DNA of 64,000 bases from an uncultured Prevotella sp. GTDB lineage: Bacteria > Bacteroidota > Bacteroidia > Bacteroidales > Bacteroidaceae. The notes under the pieces are model-generated. The model was not told the DNA's origin, ran no database searches, and was given only the letters and a program-made list of their open reading frames with translations. A program made the position numbers and the translations under genes. The stretch is taken from NCBI GenBank assembly GCA_900315955.1, contig ONBC01000004.1, forward strand, positions 1 to 64,000, read 5' to 3'. Shown in pieces: positions 37,074 to 47,141 of this stretch (position 1 is the stretch's first letter; the number at the start of each line of letters is the position of its first letter).

Positions 37074-37772
37074 ATGGGTAATAGTTTTCAATTTAAGAAA
37101 TTCGCTGTTTCTCAGGACCATTGTGCCATGAAAGTAGGCACCGATGGTGTACTCTTAGGTGCTTGGGCGCGGGGCGGTAACCGCATCTTGGATATCGGCA
37201 CGGGCACGGGGGTCATAGCGCTGATGATGGCGCAACGCTTTCCGCAAGCTATGATAGATGCCATTGAGATTGATCACGGCGCAGCCGCGCAGGCTGCTGA
37301 GAATGCGGCCCGTTCTCCCTTTGCGGATCGTATTCATATAACGGAGACCGCCCTGCAGAATTTTAATCCCGATATACATTATAATATTATAGTCACCAAT
37401 CCACCGTTCTTTGCTCACAGCCTGAGCGCCCCCGAGACCAGTCGCAGCCTGGCCCGGCAGACCGACAGTCTTCCTTTTTCCGCTATTTTCTCGTTTGCAA
37501 AAGATTATCTTGCCCCCGACGGCGAGCTGTCCGCGATCATTCCTTCCGATTACTTGGACGAGTTTTCGCAGGAAGCTTTCTTGCGCGGCTTGTTCCTTTC
37601 GAGGCTGTACAAAGTGAGGACGGTGGAGCGAAAGCCTGCCAAACGTTGCCTCGTGGCTTTCTCTTTGTTGCGTCCCGCTGCCTTTGACCGCCGGGAGGTC
37701 AACCTTTTGGAAGACGGAAACAAATGGTCAAGCTGGTACACTGAATTGACCGGGGAGTTCTATCTGAAGTGA
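37074..37772 (+). CDS. trmN6: tRNA1(Val) (adenine37-N6)-methyltransferase TrmN6-like
   Basis: A 232-residue SAM-dependent methyltransferase of the YfiC/TrmN6 family, which makes m6A37 in valine tRNA. The N-terminus FQFKKFAVSQDHCAMKVGTD is the family signature, followed by motif I DIGTGTG (40-46) and the adenine-N6 catalytic motif NPPF (109-112). Full length. It is divergent from lon, with no clear promoter box of its own. Related small-molecule or protein N6 methyltransferases are less likely given the signature. Confidence 0.92.
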   Translation: MGNSFQFKKFAVSQDHCAMKVGTDGVLLGAWARGGNRILDIGTGTGVIALMMAQRFPQAMIDAIEIDHGAAAQAAENAARSPFADRIHITETALQNFNPDIHYNIIVTNPPFFAHSLSAPETSRSLARQTDSLPFSAIFSFAKDYLAPDGELSAIIPSDYLDEFSQEAFLRGLFLSRLYKVRTVERKPAKRCLVAFSLLRPAAFDRREVNLLEDGNKWSSWYTELTGEFYLK

Positions 37773-37790
37773 CCGTTCAATTGGCAGTAA

Positions 37791-38178
37791 CTGTCAAAAT
37801 TTATTTTTTTCAACCCCCTCTGAGAATCAATTATTTTCAAGGACAAGGGTGTTCGCTCAGAAATAACGCGATGATGAGGCAAGTTGGTAAATGATTATCA
37901 ATCAGTATCTTATGCGTTTGTTGATTTTGGAATACATTCTTGTTCCTTTCAAGTCACCGACATTACTGTGTTATGTCACCGACATTACTGTGTTATGTCA
38001 CTGACATTTAACCGTAAGGCAACCGGGATAACCGTTAAATGGCAGTGACATAACCGTAGACATGTCCATTCTTTGTCTCTTTTTCACTCACAACAAGTCT
38101 GTTTCGTGCCATTTACCCCCTGCTTTCACGTTCTCTTTTGCAAACTTCCAATGACAAGATTTTTTACTTTTTGTAAAT
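37791..38178. repeat. Intergenic element with 22-bp palindromic units, copy 1
   Basis: No gene lies between trmN6 and pfkA. The spacer holds an element whose left arm (TTTATTTTTTTCAACCCC, then TGAGAATCAATT and AGTTGGTAAA) and right arm (ACCGTTAAA near 38032, CTTCCAATGACAAG, TTTTTACTTTTTGT near 38161-38175) match, in the same order, the inverted element at 62708-63080. Between the arms is a 22-bp tandem array. Confidence 0.8.
37953..38008. repeat. 22-bp tandem array inside element copy 1
   Basis: Two full identical 22-bp units (37953-37974 and 37975-37996) and a 12-base partial third. Each unit is a near palindrome around GTTATG...CATTAC. In phase with the array at 62823 the unit shares 14 of 22 positions. 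Confidence 0.9.
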
Positions 38179-38375
38179 ATATATTCATACAAAACAGTTG
38201 GTTGCGGTGGTCGCTCTATGGGTCGGCCCTTAGAGCTGTTCCAAGATTACAAATGAAAGCAGGAACAACTTACGATTTGTGCAATCAGTGTTACATTTCG
38301 CTTAAGTTGCATTCATTTTTTCGTTAAACGTATTAAAAAAACTACGATACCCTTGGAAGTTTTAAGATTAATATT

Positions 38376-38383
38376 TAACTTTG
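38376..38383 (+). promoter_or_regulatory. Promoter of pfkA
   Basis: TAACTTTG with TTG at 38353-38355, spacing 20. It may also drive the atp genes, since no box is seen between pfkA and atpD. Confidence 0.6.
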
Positions 38384-38437
38384 CCATATAATATAAAAGG
38401 AAACAAGGTATTTTAAAACCACAAGAGGAACCACGAT

Positions 38438-39415
38438 ATGACAAAGATTAAGACTATCGGTATTCTAACATCAGGCGGTGACGCTCCTGGCATGAATGCA
38501 GCCATCCGCGCAGTGACCCGTGCGGGAATCTGTAACGGATTCAACGTCAAAGGCATCTACCGAGGTTATGACGGTTTGATCGACGACGACATCAAGCCTT
38601 TCACAACTGAGAATGTGTCGGGTATCATCATGCAGGGCGGTACTATTCTGAAGACCGCACGCTCAAAGGCTTTCATGACCCAGGAAGGTCGTGACAAAGC
38701 TTACGAGAATCTGAAGAAAGAGGGAATCGATGCCCTTGTTGTCATCGGTGGTAACGGTTCATTGACCGGTGCCCGTGATTTTGGTCAGGAGTATGACATT
38801 TGTTGTATCGGTCTTCCTGGAACCATAGACAACGACCTCTATGGAACAGACACAACGATTGGTTACGACACGACGCTTAATACCATAGTAGAATGTGTGG
38901 ACCGCATCCGCGATACCGCCCAGAGCCACGAGCGCATCTTCTTCGTGGAAGTGATGGGCCGTGATGCCGGCTATCTGGCTCAGAACTCGGCCATCGCCAG
39001 CGGTGCTGAGGCTGCCATCATCCCGGAAGACTCCACCGATGTCGACCAGCTTGCCAAGTTTATGGAACGTGGTATCCGCAAGTCGAAGAAGAGCTGTATC
39101 GTCATCGTCTCGGAGAGTCCTAAGTGCGGTGCGATGTATTACGCCAACCGTGTGCGCCAGGAGTTCCCGGAGTTCGACGTGCGTGTGTCTATCCTCGGCT
39201 ATGTGCAGCGCGGCGGCCGTCCGTCGGCTCACGACCGTATTTTGGCCAGCCGCACAGGTGTAGGCGCCGTAGAGGCGATCTTGCAGGGACAGCGTAACAT
39301 CATGGTCGGCATCCACAACAACGAGGTCGTTTATGTGCCGCTGTCTGAAGCCATCCGCTCCGACAAGCCGTTCGACCGCAAGCTCATTACGGTGCTCGAC
39401 GAACTGTCGATTTAA
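38438..39415 (+). CDS. pfkA: ATP-dependent 6-phosphofructokinase
   Basis: A 325-residue glycolytic enzyme phosphorylating fructose 6-phosphate. The nucleotide-binding SGGDAPGMN (12-20), GGNGS (104-108) and PGTIDND (127-133) are present. Gly in GGNGS and in PGTIDND are the residues of ATP-using enzymes rather than the Asp and Lys of pyrophosphate-dependent ones. The catalytic Asp lies in TIDND. Full length. It lies 42 bases before atpD on the same strand, so glycolytic ATP synthesis and the F-type ATPase may share transcription. Confidence 0.96.
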   Translation: MTKIKTIGILTSGGDAPGMNAAIRAVTRAGICNGFNVKGIYRGYDGLIDDDIKPFTTENVSGIIMQGGTILKTARSKAFMTQEGRDKAYENLKKEGIDALVVIGGNGSLTGARDFGQEYDICCIGLPGTIDNDLYGTDTTIGYDTTLNTIVECVDRIRDTAQSHERIFFVEVMGRDAGYLAQNSAIASGAEAAIIPEDSTDVDQLAKFMERGIRKSKKSCIVIVSESPKCGAMYYANRVRQEFPEFDVRVSILGYVQRGGRPSAHDRILASRTGVGAVEAILQGQRNIMVGIHNNEVVYVPLSEAIRSDKPFDRKLITVLDELSI

Positions 39416-39439
39416 CAGCCCTAAACAGAAGTCAAATAA

Positions 39440-40984
<1,545 letters not shown>

Positions 40985-41009
40985 GCTTCTCAAAACAAGA
41001 AAGTAGCTT

Positions 41010-41249
41010 ATGTTAAGGTTAAAGGTTATTTCTCCCGAGAAGGTGATATTTGACGGTGAGGTGGAGAGCCTGAAGGTGCCCGGCACACTGGGCAGTTTCG
41101 AGGTGCTCGACAACCATGCGCCAATCATCTCGTCGCTCGTCAAGGGAGAAGTGGAATATAAAGGTAAGGACGGAGCTCAGAAGCTCGACATAGAAGGCGG
41201 TTTCGTAGAAGTGAAGAAAAACGAGATCAGCCTCTGTGTGGAGATCTGA
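41010..41249 (+). CDS. atpC: F1 ATP synthase subunit epsilon, short form
   Basis: A 79-residue protein containing only the N-terminal beta-sandwich of epsilon (LKVISPEKVIFDGEVESLKV, GSFEVLDNHAPIIS). The C-terminal helical hairpin that inhibits ATP hydrolysis in E. coli (about 50 further residues) is absent, as is normal in Bacteroidetes. The complex must therefore control ATP hydrolysis by another means. It follows atpD by 25 bases. Confidence 0.95.
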   Translation: MLRLKVISPEKVIFDGEVESLKVPGTLGSFEVLDNHAPIISSLVKGEVEYKGKDGAQKLDIEGGFVEVKKNEISLCVEI

Positions 41250-41274
41250 AGAGCTTCCGGGAGCGAATATCATT

Positions 41275-41330
41275 CAACACATTAATAGCAACACATTAAT
41301 AGCAACACATTAATAGTAACACATTAATGC
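41275..41330. repeat. 14-bp tandem array in the atp operon
   Basis: Four copies of CAACACATTAATAG, the last slightly changed so that its end supplies the ATG of the next reading frame at 41327. It lies in the spacer after atpC. Confidence 0.95.
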
Positions 41331-41518
41331 TTAAAATAAAAAAGGTAAGACAAATAGGCATTTGGTACATAGCAGGCATCACACTGCTGACCCTCTTGAT
41401 CTTGAATGTCTACCACGCTTACGCTTATGTTGACGGTATTGTGATAGTCGCTCTCATCGTTCTCATCTTATGGCTCATTGCCATGGCAATCATCAGCAAG
41501 CTATGCCGTCGCCACTGA
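41327..41518 (+). CDS. Small two-helix membrane protein in the atp operon
   Basis: A 63-residue protein with two hydrophobic helices (IWYIAGITLLTLLILNVYHA and IVIVALIVLILWLIAMAII) and basic ends. Its position between atpC and atpB suggests a role in assembling the Fo ring, as AtpI has in other bacteria. The sequence itself does not identify a family. Its last 16 bases overlap the next gene, so the two are translationally coupled. Confidence 0.65.
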   Translation: MLKIKKVRQIGIWYIAGITLLTLLILNVYHAYAYVDGIVIVALIVLILWLIAMAIISKLCRRH

Positions 41519-41781
41519 CCATCTTCCTCTGTGCGGCGCTGTTCACACTGTTGGGCATGGGGTGGATGAAAGGCTACGACTTCGTGAAAGCAAAGGCACC
41601 AGAACAGATTGTAAAGTTCTATCTGGCCTACGCCGTGTTCAGAGTGTTGGCAATCCTGCTCGTCGTTGGCGTGTATGTATTGTTCATCTCCAAGAGCATG
41701 GCACAGTCGAAAGCCTTCGCGATCATGGTGTTCGTCATGTACGCGGCGATGATGGCCTTGACATTGACAAAGAAACATTAA
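41503..41781 (+). CDS. Small membrane protein in the atp operon, AtpI-like position
   Basis: A 92-residue protein starting at the ATG of MPSPLTIFLCAALF, with three hydrophobic helices (about 4-22, 36-60 and 70-88) and a basic C-terminus (TKKH). It overlaps the previous gene by 16 bases and precedes atpB by 13. Bacteroidetes commonly have such a gene here and it may do the work of AtpI, but the assignment rests on position and membrane topology. An in-frame ATG at 41470 would add 11 residues and is less likely. Confidence 0.65.
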   Translation: MPSPLTIFLCAALFTLLGMGWMKGYDFVKAKAPEQIVKFYLAYAVFRVLAILLVVGVYVLFISKSMAQSKAFAIMVFVMYAAMMALTLTKKH

Positions 41782-41794
41782 AGCTCTAAAAATA

Positions 41795-42859
41795 ATGAGA
41801 TATTTAGATCATATCATCTGTTTCCTATTGGCGCTCGTCCTTGCTGTTCCTGCTTCCGCAGCCGACAAGGACGGGGGAAAGCTCAATACCTCGCAGATCG
41901 TAATAGGGCATATCAAGGATTCCTACGACTGGCATGTGACAGACATTGGTGATAAGCATATTGTCATCAACCTTCCTGTAATCGTGAGAAGTTCTACAGG
42001 GTGGCATGTCTTCAGCACGGCTAAGTTTGCGGAGGAGGCTGATGCCAAGGGCTATCGTAAAGGTCCGTTCAACCTTGCTATTGCCAGTCAGGGTGAGCAT
42101 GCAGGAAAGATAGTAGAGTTGCAAGGCAACCAAGAAGTGCTGCCTTTGGATATCAGTATCACGAAGACAGTAACCGTGCTTTTCATCAATTCGGTTCTGC
42201 TCATTCTCTGCATCCTCTTGCCGGCACGGTGGTACCGCCGGCATAAGTCCAGTGATCCTGCGCCCGGTGGGTTCACAGGCTTGATGGAGATGCTCGTGTC
42301 ATGGGTTGAAGACAATGTCGTCAAGCCGGGTGTGGGTGAGGGTTACGAGAAGTATTCGCCTTATTTGCTGACGTGCTTCTTCTTCATCTTCATAAGCAAT
42401 CTTATGGGGGTCATACCTTTCCCTCCGGGTGGCGGCAATCTGACAGGCAATATTGCCTGCACGTTCTTTCTGGCACTCTGCACGTTCATCATCACGCAGT
42501 TCAGCGGCACGAAGCATTATTGGAAAGACATCTTCTGGCCGGAGGTGCCATTGGCATTGAAAGCCTTCCCGCTCATTCCGATTATTGAGTTTGTCGGTAT
42601 CTTCACCAAGCCTTTCGCCTTGATGATCCGACTCTTTGCCAACATGATGGCTGGACACGCCATTGCTTTGTCGCTGACAAGCATCATCTTCGTGGTCGCT
42701 TCTATGGGATTGGGTGTAGCCGTAGGAATGTCTTCGCTGAGTGTACTCATGAGCATTTTCATGATGTGTCTGGAACTCTTGGTATGCTTCATCCAGTCGA
42801 TGGTGTTTACCATGCTCAGCGCTACGTTTATCGGACTGGCACGAGTGAAGGGAGAATAA
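41795..42859 (+). CDS. atpB: Fo ATP synthase subunit a
   Basis: A 354-residue membrane subunit that forms the proton half-channels. The C-terminal part has the family helices with the essential Arg279 (FALMIRLFANMMAGH). The N-terminus has a signal-peptide-like segment (to about residue 22, PASAADK) and a periplasmic stretch of about 100 residues before the first conserved helix, so it is about 80 residues longer than the E. coli subunit. This extension is common in Bacteroidetes. Confidence 0.97.
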   Translation: MRYLDHIICFLLALVLAVPASAADKDGGKLNTSQIVIGHIKDSYDWHVTDIGDKHIVINLPVIVRSSTGWHVFSTAKFAEEADAKGYRKGPFNLAIASQGEHAGKIVELQGNQEVLPLDISITKTVTVLFINSVLLILCILLPARWYRRHKSSDPAPGGFTGLMEMLVSWVEDNVVKPGVGEGYEKYSPYLLTCFFFIFISNLMGVIPFPPGGGNLTGNIACTFFLALCTFIITQFSGTKHYWKDIFWPEVPLALKAFPLIPIIEFVGIFTKPFALMIRLFANMMAGHAIALSLTSIIFVVASMGLGVAVGMSSLSVLMSIFMMCLELLVCFIQSMVFTMLSATFIGLARVKGE

Positions 42860-42953
42860 GTCAAAAGTTGTCAGCTGTGCTGATAACATGCGGGCGAATT
42901 TCGTATAGCAGAAAAAGAAAAGATATTAAATAACAAAATTAAAAGTTACAACT

Positions 42954-43199
42954 ATGATTTCAGCATTATTATTACAGGCTGCAGCAGCAGGCCTTGGAAA
43001 GTTAGGCGTAGGTTTAGGTGTCGGTCTTGCCGCTATCGGTGCAGGTATTGGTATCGGCCGTATCGGTGGTCAGGCAATGGATGCCATGGCCCGTCAGCCG
43101 GAGGTCATCAACAAGATCTTCACAAACATGATCGTCGCGGCCGCTCTTATCGAGGGTGTCGCGCTGTTTGCTGTGGTCGTTGCTTTCCTCTGCATCTAA
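42954..43199 (+). CDS. atpE: Fo ATP synthase subunit c
   Basis: An 81-residue hairpin proteolipid forming the rotor ring. The ion-binding carboxylate is Glu67 (ALIEGVAL) in helix 2, and the polar loop ARQPE is at 46-50. The sodium-ligand positions of Ilyobacter-type rings (Gln in helix 1, Ser-Thr after the Glu) are here Ile34 and Gly-Val, so the ring should be proton-driven. Confidence 0.97.
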   Translation: MISALLLQAAAAGLGKLGVGLGVGLAAIGAGIGIGRIGGQAMDAMARQPEVINKIFTNMIVAAALIEGVALFAVVVAFLCI

Positions 43200-43224
43200 T
43201 CATAAACGAACTTAACGACTGCGT

Positions 43225-43737
43225 ATGGATTTATTATTGCCAAGCACAGGCTTGCTTTTCTGGATGACGATAGTCTTCCTCATTGTGCTGGCCATCCTGT
43301 GGAAATGGGGATTCCCTACCATCACGAAGATGGTGAAGGAGCGCAAGGACTACATCGATGACAGTCTGAGAAAGGCACACGAAGCCAATGAGAAGCTTGC
43401 CAACATTCAAAAAGAAGGAGAATCCATTCTGCAGGAAGCACGCGAGAAACAGGCAGTGGTTCTCAAAGAGGCCACTGCCACCCGTGATGCTATCGTCGCC
43501 AAAGCTGAAGAGCAGGCAAGGGATCGCGGAGCACAGCTCATCAGCGATGCCAAAGCAGAGATTGAGCAGGAGAAACAGCAGGCTGTCCGCGAGATTCGCG
43601 CACAGGTCGCTGAGCTCTCTGTCAAGATTGCTGAGAAGATTGTCAAGCAGCAGCTTTCGACTGATGACAAGCAGATGGAATTAATCAACAAAATGCTTGA
43701 TGAAGTGGCGGTCTCCGACAAGGCTGCCGATAAATAA
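43225..43737 (+). CDS. atpF: Fo ATP synthase subunit b
   Basis: A 170-residue peripheral-stalk subunit: one N-terminal membrane helix (about 8-28, LLFWMTIVFLIVLAILWKWG) and a long charged coiled coil. A single b gene is present, so the stalk is a homodimer. It lies 25 bases after atpE and 18 bases before the start of atpH. Confidence 0.96.
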   Translation: MDLLLPSTGLLFWMTIVFLIVLAILWKWGFPTITKMVKERKDYIDDSLRKAHEANEKLANIQKEGESILQEAREKQAVVLKEATATRDAIVAKAEEQARDRGAQLISDAKAEIEQEKQQAVREIRAQVAELSVKIAEKIVKQQLSTDDKQMELINKMLDEVAVSDKAADK

Positions 43738-43755
43738 TGAAAATAATTATTGTCT

Positions 43756-44292
43756 ATGGATAGAGGTTTAATAGCAGTAAGATATGCTAAGGCTCTGCTG
43801 GAGAGTGCCATCCACTTTAAGAAGGAGGACACTGTCTATGCCGAGATGCAGACGCTCGCGGTCAACTATCTCCAGGTGCCCCAACTTCGATTCACGATAG
43901 ACAATCCTACTCTTGACAACGACAAGAAACTGTCATTGCTGAAGACGGCCTGTGGAGGAGAGGTCACAGACCTGACCGTGAGGTTCCTCGAGCTCGTGTT
44001 CCAGGAGGGACGCGGGTCGGCCTTACAGTTTATGGCTACGGCTTATATCACCCTCTACCGCAAGCACAAGAACATCATCCGCGGGAAACTTACCACCGCC
44101 GTGCCTGTATCGGCACAGACAGAGGCTAAGATGAAGCAGATGGTGGAGAGCCGCACAAAGGGCAACGTGGAGTTCAACACAGAGGTGGATCCAAGCATCA
44201 TCGGAGGATTCATTCTCGAGTATGATACTTACTGCCTCGATGCCAGTGTGAAGACGAAGCTCAACGACGTGCTCCAGCAGATGACAGTGTAA
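43756..44292 (+). CDS. atpH: F1 ATP synthase subunit delta
   Basis: A 178-residue subunit that joins F1 to the b stalk (OSCP type). The N-terminus MDRGLIAVRYAKALLESA and the C-terminal VDPSIIGGFILEYDTYCLDA block (about 148-167) are the family signature. The ATG at 43756 was preferred over a TTG two codons upstream. Confidence 0.95.
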   Translation: MDRGLIAVRYAKALLESAIHFKKEDTVYAEMQTLAVNYLQVPQLRFTIDNPTLDNDKKLSLLKTACGGEVTDLTVRFLELVFQEGRGSALQFMATAYITLYRKHKNIIRGKLTTAVPVSAQTEAKMKQMVESRTKGNVEFNTEVDPSIIGGFILEYDTYCLDASVKTKLNDVLQQMTV

Positions 44293-44336
44293 GGACTTGA
44301 TATTGAGAATTGAACATTAAACGAATTTGTTAATTC

Positions 44337-45926
44337 ATGAGTGATAAATTAAAACCAAGCGAGGTGTCGGAAGTGCTGCTCAGGCAACTGGAAGGCGTCA
44401 ACTCGGATGAACAGTTTGATGAGTTGGGTACCGTCCTCACGGTAGGTGATGGTGTGGCTCACGTCTACGGACTGCGCAATGCCGAGGCCAGTGAGCTGCT
44501 CGAGTTTGAGAACGGCACCATGGCTATCGTCATGAACCTTGAGGAAGACAATGTAGGTTGTATCCTGCTCGGCCCTTCCTCAGGCATTGAGGAAGGCATG
44601 AAAGTGAAACGTACGCACCGCATCGCTTCCATCCGGGTCAACGACAACTTCCTCGGGCGTGTCGTCAATACCTTAGGACAGCCTATCGACGGTAAGGGAG
44701 ACATCGATCTGACCAATGCCTTCGAGATGCCGCTCGACCGTAAGGCTCCAGGTGTGATCTACCGCCAGCCCGTGAAGCAGCCGCTCCAGACGGGTCTGAA
44801 AGCCATCGACTCCATGATCCCTATCGGTCGTGGACAGCGTGAGCTTATCATCGGTGACCGTCAGACAGGTAAGACGGCTATCGCAATCGATACGATCATC
44901 AACCAGAAAGGCAACTACGAGGCTGGCAAGCCTGTATATTGTATCTATGTCGCTATCGGTCAGAAAGCAAGTACGGTGGCTGCCCTCGTGCAGACGCTCA
45001 AAGAGCACGGTGCGCTGCCCTACACCATCATCGTGAGTGCTACGGCAGCAGACCCTGCCGCCATGCAGTACTACGCACCGTTTGCAGGTGCCGCGATCGG
45101 TGAGTATTTCCGTGACCGTGGCTTCGATGCCCTCGTGGTCTATGATGACCTGTCGAAGCAGGCTGTGGCTTACCGTGAGGTGTCGCTGATCCTGCGCCGT
45201 CCGTCAGGACGTGAGGCTTATCCGGGCGATGTGTTCTACCTCCACTCCCGTCTGTTGGAGCGTGCCGCTAAGATCAACGAGCAGCAGGAGGTGGCTGAGC
45301 AGATGAACGATCTGCCGGAGTCGATGAAAGGTCATGTGAAAGGTGGAGGCTCGCTCACCGCACTGCCTATCATTGAGACACAGGCAGGCGATGTATCGGC
45401 TTACATTCCTACCAACGTGATCTCCATCACCGACGGTCAGATCTATCTGGAGACGAACCTCTTCAACCAAGGTTTCCGACCGGCTATCAACGTAGGTATC
45501 TCTGTGAGCCGTGTGGGTGGTTCGGCACAGATCAAGAGTATGAAGAAGGTGGCCGGTACGTTGAAGATCGATATGGCTCAGTACCGCGAGCTCGAGAGCT
45601 TCTCCAAGTTCTCCAGCGATATGGATCCCGTGACCGCCATGACGATTGACCGTGGTCGTAAGAACAACCAGCTGCTTATCCAGCCTCAGTATACCCCAAT
45701 GCCGGTTGGTGAGCAGGTCGCTATCCTCTATTGTGGCGTGCACGGTCTGATGCACGATGTTCCTGTAGGCAAGGTTCGCGACTGTCAGGATCAGTTCCTT
45801 GAGCAGATGCGCACACAACACCAGGATGTCATCGACACCTTGGCTGCTGGAAAGATTGACGACACATGCACCAAGACCATCGAGGAAGTGATGGGCAACG
45901 TTGCCGGACAGTACAAAAAGAGTTAG
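44337..45926 (+). CDS. atpA: F1 ATP synthase subunit alpha
   Basis: The 529-residue non-catalytic nucleotide-binding subunit. P-loop GDRQTGKT at 173-180, then the conserved [29 protein letters not shown] and [20 protein letters not shown] blocks. Full length. It is followed by a repeat-rich spacer of about 150 bases before atpG. Confidence 0.98.
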   Translation: MSDKLKPSEVSEVLLRQLEGVNSDEQFDELGTVLTVGDGVAHVYGLRNAEASELLEFENGTMAIVMNLEEDNVGCILLGPSSGIEEGMKVKRTHRIASIRVNDNFLGRVVNTLGQPIDGKGDIDLTNAFEMPLDRKAPGVIYRQPVKQPLQTGLKAIDSMIPIGRGQRELIIGDRQTGKTAIAIDTIINQKGNYEAGKPVYCIYVAIGQKASTVAALVQTLKEHGALPYTIIVSATAADPAAMQYYAPFAGAAIGEYFRDRGFDALVVYDDLSKQAVAYREVSLILRRPSGREAYPGDVFYLHSRLLERAAKINEQQEVAEQMNDLPESMKGHVKGGGSLTALPIIETQAGDVSAYIPTNVISITDGQIYLETNLFNQGFRPAINVGISVSRVGGSAQIKSMKKVAGTLKIDMAQYRELESFSKFSSDMDPVTAMTIDRGRKNNQLLIQPQYTPMPVGEQVAILYCGVHGLMHDVPVGKVRDCQDQFLEQMRTQHQDVIDTLAAGKIDDTCTKTIEEVMGNVAGQYKKS

Positions 45927-46066
45927 AAGTTAGGAGTGAGGAGATAGAAGTTAGTTAGGAGTTAGAAGTTAGGAGTTAGGAGTTAGAAGTTAGGAGTTGT
46001 CTCATTCCACACTTAACATTCCACACTTAACACTCCACACTTCACATTCCACACTTAACACTTAAC
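45926..46066. repeat. Two short tandem arrays between atpA and atpG
   Basis: First (about 45926-46000) come several copies of GAAGTTAGGAGTTA. Second (about 46005-46066) come about five copies of a CCACACTTAACATT-like unit. The first motif is shared with the radA leader at 26161. The spacer keeps atpG far from atpA inside an otherwise tight operon. Confidence 0.9.
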
Positions 46067-46075
46067 ATTGAAATT

Positions 46076-47050
46076 ATGCCTTCATTAAAAGAGATAAAGA
46101 CCCGTATAGCGTCTGTTCAGAGCACGCGTAAGATCACGAGTGCCATGAAGATGGTAGCGTCGTCGAAACTTCATCATGCGCAGACAGCCATTCAGAACAT
46201 GCTTCCTTATGAAACACTTTTGGAGCATATTCTGAAGTCGTTCCTCGTCTCCATGCCTGATGCTGCTGAGGGAGACCTCACGCAGGAGCGCAAGGAGATC
46301 AAGAGCGTGGCGCTTGTTGTCTATTCGTCCAACAGTTCGCTCTGTGGCGGATACAACAACAATGTAATCCGTAAGATGCAGCAGGCAATTGATGGGTATA
46401 AGGCTCAAGGCATTAACAATATCACCATCTATCCGATTGGTCGTAAGGTAGAGGAAAAGGTCAGGAAGCTCGGTTTTACACCAGCCGGCGACTTTGTGGC
46501 TTTGGCTGATAAGCCGAATGCGGCCGATTGCCGGTCGATTGCCGAGGAGCTCATCAGCAAATACTCCAAGCACGAGCTTGACAAGGTGGAACTCATCTAC
46601 CACCACTTCAAGAGCGCCGGCTCGCAGGTTCTCACGCGTCGCGACTTCCTGCCCCTCGACCTCTCGACGGAGAATATCGGTGCCTACAACGACCGCGACC
46701 TGTCTTCTAACCTCGTTACGGCCAAGGCGCAGGAGTATCTTCGCAAGAAGGGACACCTGACCCAGCGGCAGGAGACGGAGGCAAAACCTCTCAACGATGA
46801 CTTCATCGTGGAGCCGGATTTGAAGACCGTGCTCTCGGCGTTGGTGCCGAAAGCCCTCGACTTAATGGTGTATACGGCACTGCTTGACAGCAATGCCTCA
46901 GAGCATGCTGCCCGTATGGTCGCCATGCAGACGGCTACTGACAATGCCGATGAACTGCTTAAGGAGCTCAACCTGCAATACAACAAGAGCCGTCAGGCTG
47001 CCATTACCAGTGAACTGTTGGATATCGTGGGTGGAAGTGCAAACAATTAA
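46076..47050 (+). CDS. atpG: F1 ATP synthase subunit gamma
   Basis: The 324-residue rotor shaft. The N-terminal helix MPSLKEIKTRIASVQSTRKI and the C-terminal helix with ELLKELNLQYNKSRQAAITS and ELLDIVGG are conserved. It is about 35 residues longer than E. coli gamma, through extra loops near 190-245. It is the last atp gene, with a strong terminator 40 bases downstream. Confidence 0.96.
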   Translation: MPSLKEIKTRIASVQSTRKITSAMKMVASSKLHHAQTAIQNMLPYETLLEHILKSFLVSMPDAAEGDLTQERKEIKSVALVVYSSNSSLCGGYNNNVIRKMQQAIDGYKAQGINNITIYPIGRKVEEKVRKLGFTPAGDFVALADKPNAADCRSIAEELISKYSKHELDKVELIYHHFKSAGSQVLTRRDFLPLDLSTENIGAYNDRDLSSNLVTAKAQEYLRKKGHLTQRQETEAKPLNDDFIVEPDLKTVLSALVPKALDLMVYTALLDSNASEHAARMVAMQTATDNADELLKELNLQYNKSRQAAITSELLDIVGGSANN

Positions 47051-47090
47051 TCTACATCTCCTGCCATAATATCCTACGAGAATATTTGTT

Positions 47091-47127
47091 AAATAGGAAA
47101 GGAACAAGGCTCCTTTCCTATTTTTTT
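47091..47127 (+). terminator. Terminator of the atp operon
   Basis: The 13-bp stem AAATAGGAAAGGA/TCCTTTCCTATTT with a 7-base loop runs into T7 to T9, a textbook intrinsic terminator. Confidence 0.92.
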
Positions 47128-47129
47128 GC

Positions 47130-47137
47130 TAACTTTG
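47130..47137 (+). promoter_or_regulatory. Promoter of the TPR gene, almost no leader
   Basis: TAACTTTG begins three bases after the terminator T-run and ends 4 bases before the first ATG, so transcription may start at or inside the start codons. Confidence 0.5.
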
Positions 47138-47141
47138 TAGC

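Noticed and set aside
38438..39415. Pyrophosphate-dependent phosphofructokinase
   Set aside because: Gly in GGNGS and in PGTIDND are residues of ATP-dependent enzymes.
42954..43199. Sodium-driven c-ring
   Set aside because: The Gln and Ser/Thr ligands of sodium rings are replaced by Ile and Gly-Val.
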